Source of the DNA: Desulfobulbaceae bacterium
GTDB lineage: Bacteria; Desulfobacterota; Desulfobulbia; Desulfobulbales; Desulfocapsaceae
Assembly (NCBI GenBank): GCA_031287565.1
Contig: JAITSS010000015.1
Location: 1 to 64,000, forward strand
Length of the DNA stretch: 64,000 bases
Direction of reading: 5' to 3'
Made by a program: the position numbers and the translations under genes. Of this stretch, positions 63,022-64,000 are shown piece by piece. The stretch's first letter is position 1; every line of letters begins with the position of its first letter. Below the pieces are notes generated by a model. That model was given only the letters and a program-made list of their open reading frames with translations. It did no database searches and was not told where the DNA came from.

Positions 63022-64000
63022 CTATTCCTTCCGCGCTGCCGCTTGGTCCGGCGCGTCAAGCCAGTCCTGCCATTCTGTTTGCATCTCTTCGCGCAGGGTG
63101 AAATGCGCGCCGTCGGCGGCTTGATTTCCAGCCGCGACGGCGTCCGGCGGCGTGGCCAAAGCTATGCCGCCTTTGACCAGACTGGTCAGCGATTCGCTTT
63201 TGATATTGACGCCGGAAAACAAGCCAGCCCGCATCCGGATGCCGCTGACGTTCCAGAATTGCGTTCCCTGGCGGATTAAAGCGGCATAGCGCGGCGCGAT
63301 GCGGACGGCGATGAACACCTGGTCAAAGCCCTTGGCTAAACGCGCGCCGGTGACTTCGCCGACTTGCACCTGACGGAAATAAACCGGTGAACCCGGAACG
63401 AGCGAGGCCAATTGCCTGGCTTCCAAAACGAGCGATAAACCATTTTCGTCCACGGCCTGATTCTGTGGCGGCTCATCGAGGGCGACAAACTGGCGGCTAG
63501 CCGGGCCGGTTCCTGGCAAAAAGAGCAGATAGCCGCCCAAGAGCGCATCAGCGCCGCGCAGGCCGTCGAGGCCCAGTTCGGTTTTGGCCAGCCAAAAGCG
63601 GCTTCCTTGGCGCAGAAGCGAGGCCACTTCTTTCTTCATCCGCGCCTCAACCACAATTTCCCTGGCCGCGTCAGCGAAACGAATCGACAGCACCTGGCCG
63701 CAATCGACGCCGCGATAGCGCAGTGGGGCGCCTTCGCGCAGGCCGCCGATGTCTTTCATGCGGATGGTAATCAGCGGATTTCCAGCGTTTTCCGCCTCTT
63801 CCCGCGTGGCGTACAGCGGCAGCGGCTCGCGCGGCGGATTGTTTCCTTCGACCGCCGCCGTCGTTTCCAGACAGGCGATGCCGCCGCGTAAAAGGCCCGC
63901 AACCGGAGCCATCTTCAGGCTGATACCCGACAAACTGCCGCTGACATCCACCGCTGGTTGCGGATAGCAACGACTGTCGGCGTCGAGCAGATCGCCATAG
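63022..64000 (-). CDS. pqiB: PqiB/MCE (MlaD) family protein, partial
   Basis: The C-terminal 325 or so residues of a PqiB-like protein that continues past the window edge. Three MCE-type stretches are visible: GGIACLETTAAV, LREGAPLRYRGVDCGQVLSI and LVPGSPVYFRQVQVGEV, followed by a third ending FSGVNIKSESLTSLVKGGIA. PqiB forms stacked rings that carry lipids across the periplasm. The N-terminal membrane anchor and PqiA partner would lie to the right of this window. The frame is open through 64000. Confidence 0.88.
   Translation of the reverse strand, partial: YGDLLDADSRCYPQPAVDVSGSLSGISLKMAPVAGLLRGGIACLETTAAVEGNNPPREPLPLYATREEAENAGNPLITIRMKDIGGLREGAPLRYRGVDCGQVLSIRFADAAREIVVEARMKKEVASLLRQGSRFWLAKTELGLDGLRGADALLGGYLLFLPGTGPASRQFVALDEPPQNQAVDENGLSLVLEARQLASLVPGSPVYFRQVQVGEVTGARLAKGFDQVFIAVRIAPRYAALIRQGTQFWNVSGIRMRAGLFSGVNIKSESLTSLVKGGIALATPPDAVAAGNQAADGAHFTLREEMQTEWQDWLDAPDQAAARKE

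Overview
The window is a GC-rich bacterial chromosome segment from a Gram-negative (diderm) organism. Evidence includes a type IV pilin behind a sigma-54 promoter, lipoprotein and TolC-type efflux parts, an MCE/PqiB protein, RecC, MurJ, MltG and a periplasmic amidase. The gene content fits Pseudomonadota or Desulfobacterota in the broad sense (pilin and TPR-AMIN-amidase of deltaproteobacterial style, phasin next to UbiB). I cannot fix the class from sequence alone. The window begins at a contig edge: bases 1-58 are an unbroken C run that looks like a sequencing or assembly artefact. There are no IS elements, prophage or CRISPR arrays; it is mostly housekeeping sequence with small accessory patches.

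Layout. 59-2300: the tail of an unidentified gene, tRNA-Ser(GGA), the SRP RNA and dnaX, which carries a plausible frameshift site for a short gamma-like product. 2390-5853: a four-gene ABC importer operon with two tandem substrate-binding proteins. 6047-11962: a DUF748/AsmA-like protein, a CNNM/CBS membrane protein and leucyl aminopeptidase. 11963-14463: intergenic repeat elements around a sigma-54-driven pilin gene, a palindromic repeat array of about 100-bp units and a small DUF1640-like gene. 14605-19630: PanE-like reductase, an OB-fold periplasmic protein, MtnA and TypA. 19752-25407 (minus strand): UspA, a DUF4143 ATPase bracketed by repeats, then a tight operon of CheB-like regulator, Ung, APH-fold kinase and HAD hydrolase. 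25638-34880 (plus strand): MurJ, an HPF-like protein, MutS, amidase, phasin and UbiB. 35036-41824: a nitroreductase remnant, a COG2108-like radical SAM protein, an ArgA-like acetyltransferase, a PPTase, CvpA, Pth and a YejA-like binding protein. 42107-48616: Lon, MltG and a zinc-uptake operon led by an unusual ribbon-helix-helix regulator. 48658-51586: MinD-like ATPase, a zinc-ribbon protein and MgtE. 51631-56829: a MacA-MacB-outer membrane channel operon and a small outer membrane protein. 57040-64000: RecC, two unknown genes, XseA and a partial PqiB/MCE protein.

Genes that appear to work together: the binding proteins, ATPase and permease at 2390-5853; the regulator with ZnuA, ZnuC and ZnuB at 45847-48616, sharing one promoter with a palindrome over its -10 element; MacA-MacB-OMF at 51631-56164; and the CheB-like/ung/kinase/HAD operon at 21744-25407. 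The most interesting items are the cysteine-rich ribbon-helix-helix regulator of zinc uptake, the CheB-like protein with a zinc ribbon inserted and its esterase residues lost, the repeat-bracketed DUF4143 ATPase, and the A_AAA_AAC site in dnaX.
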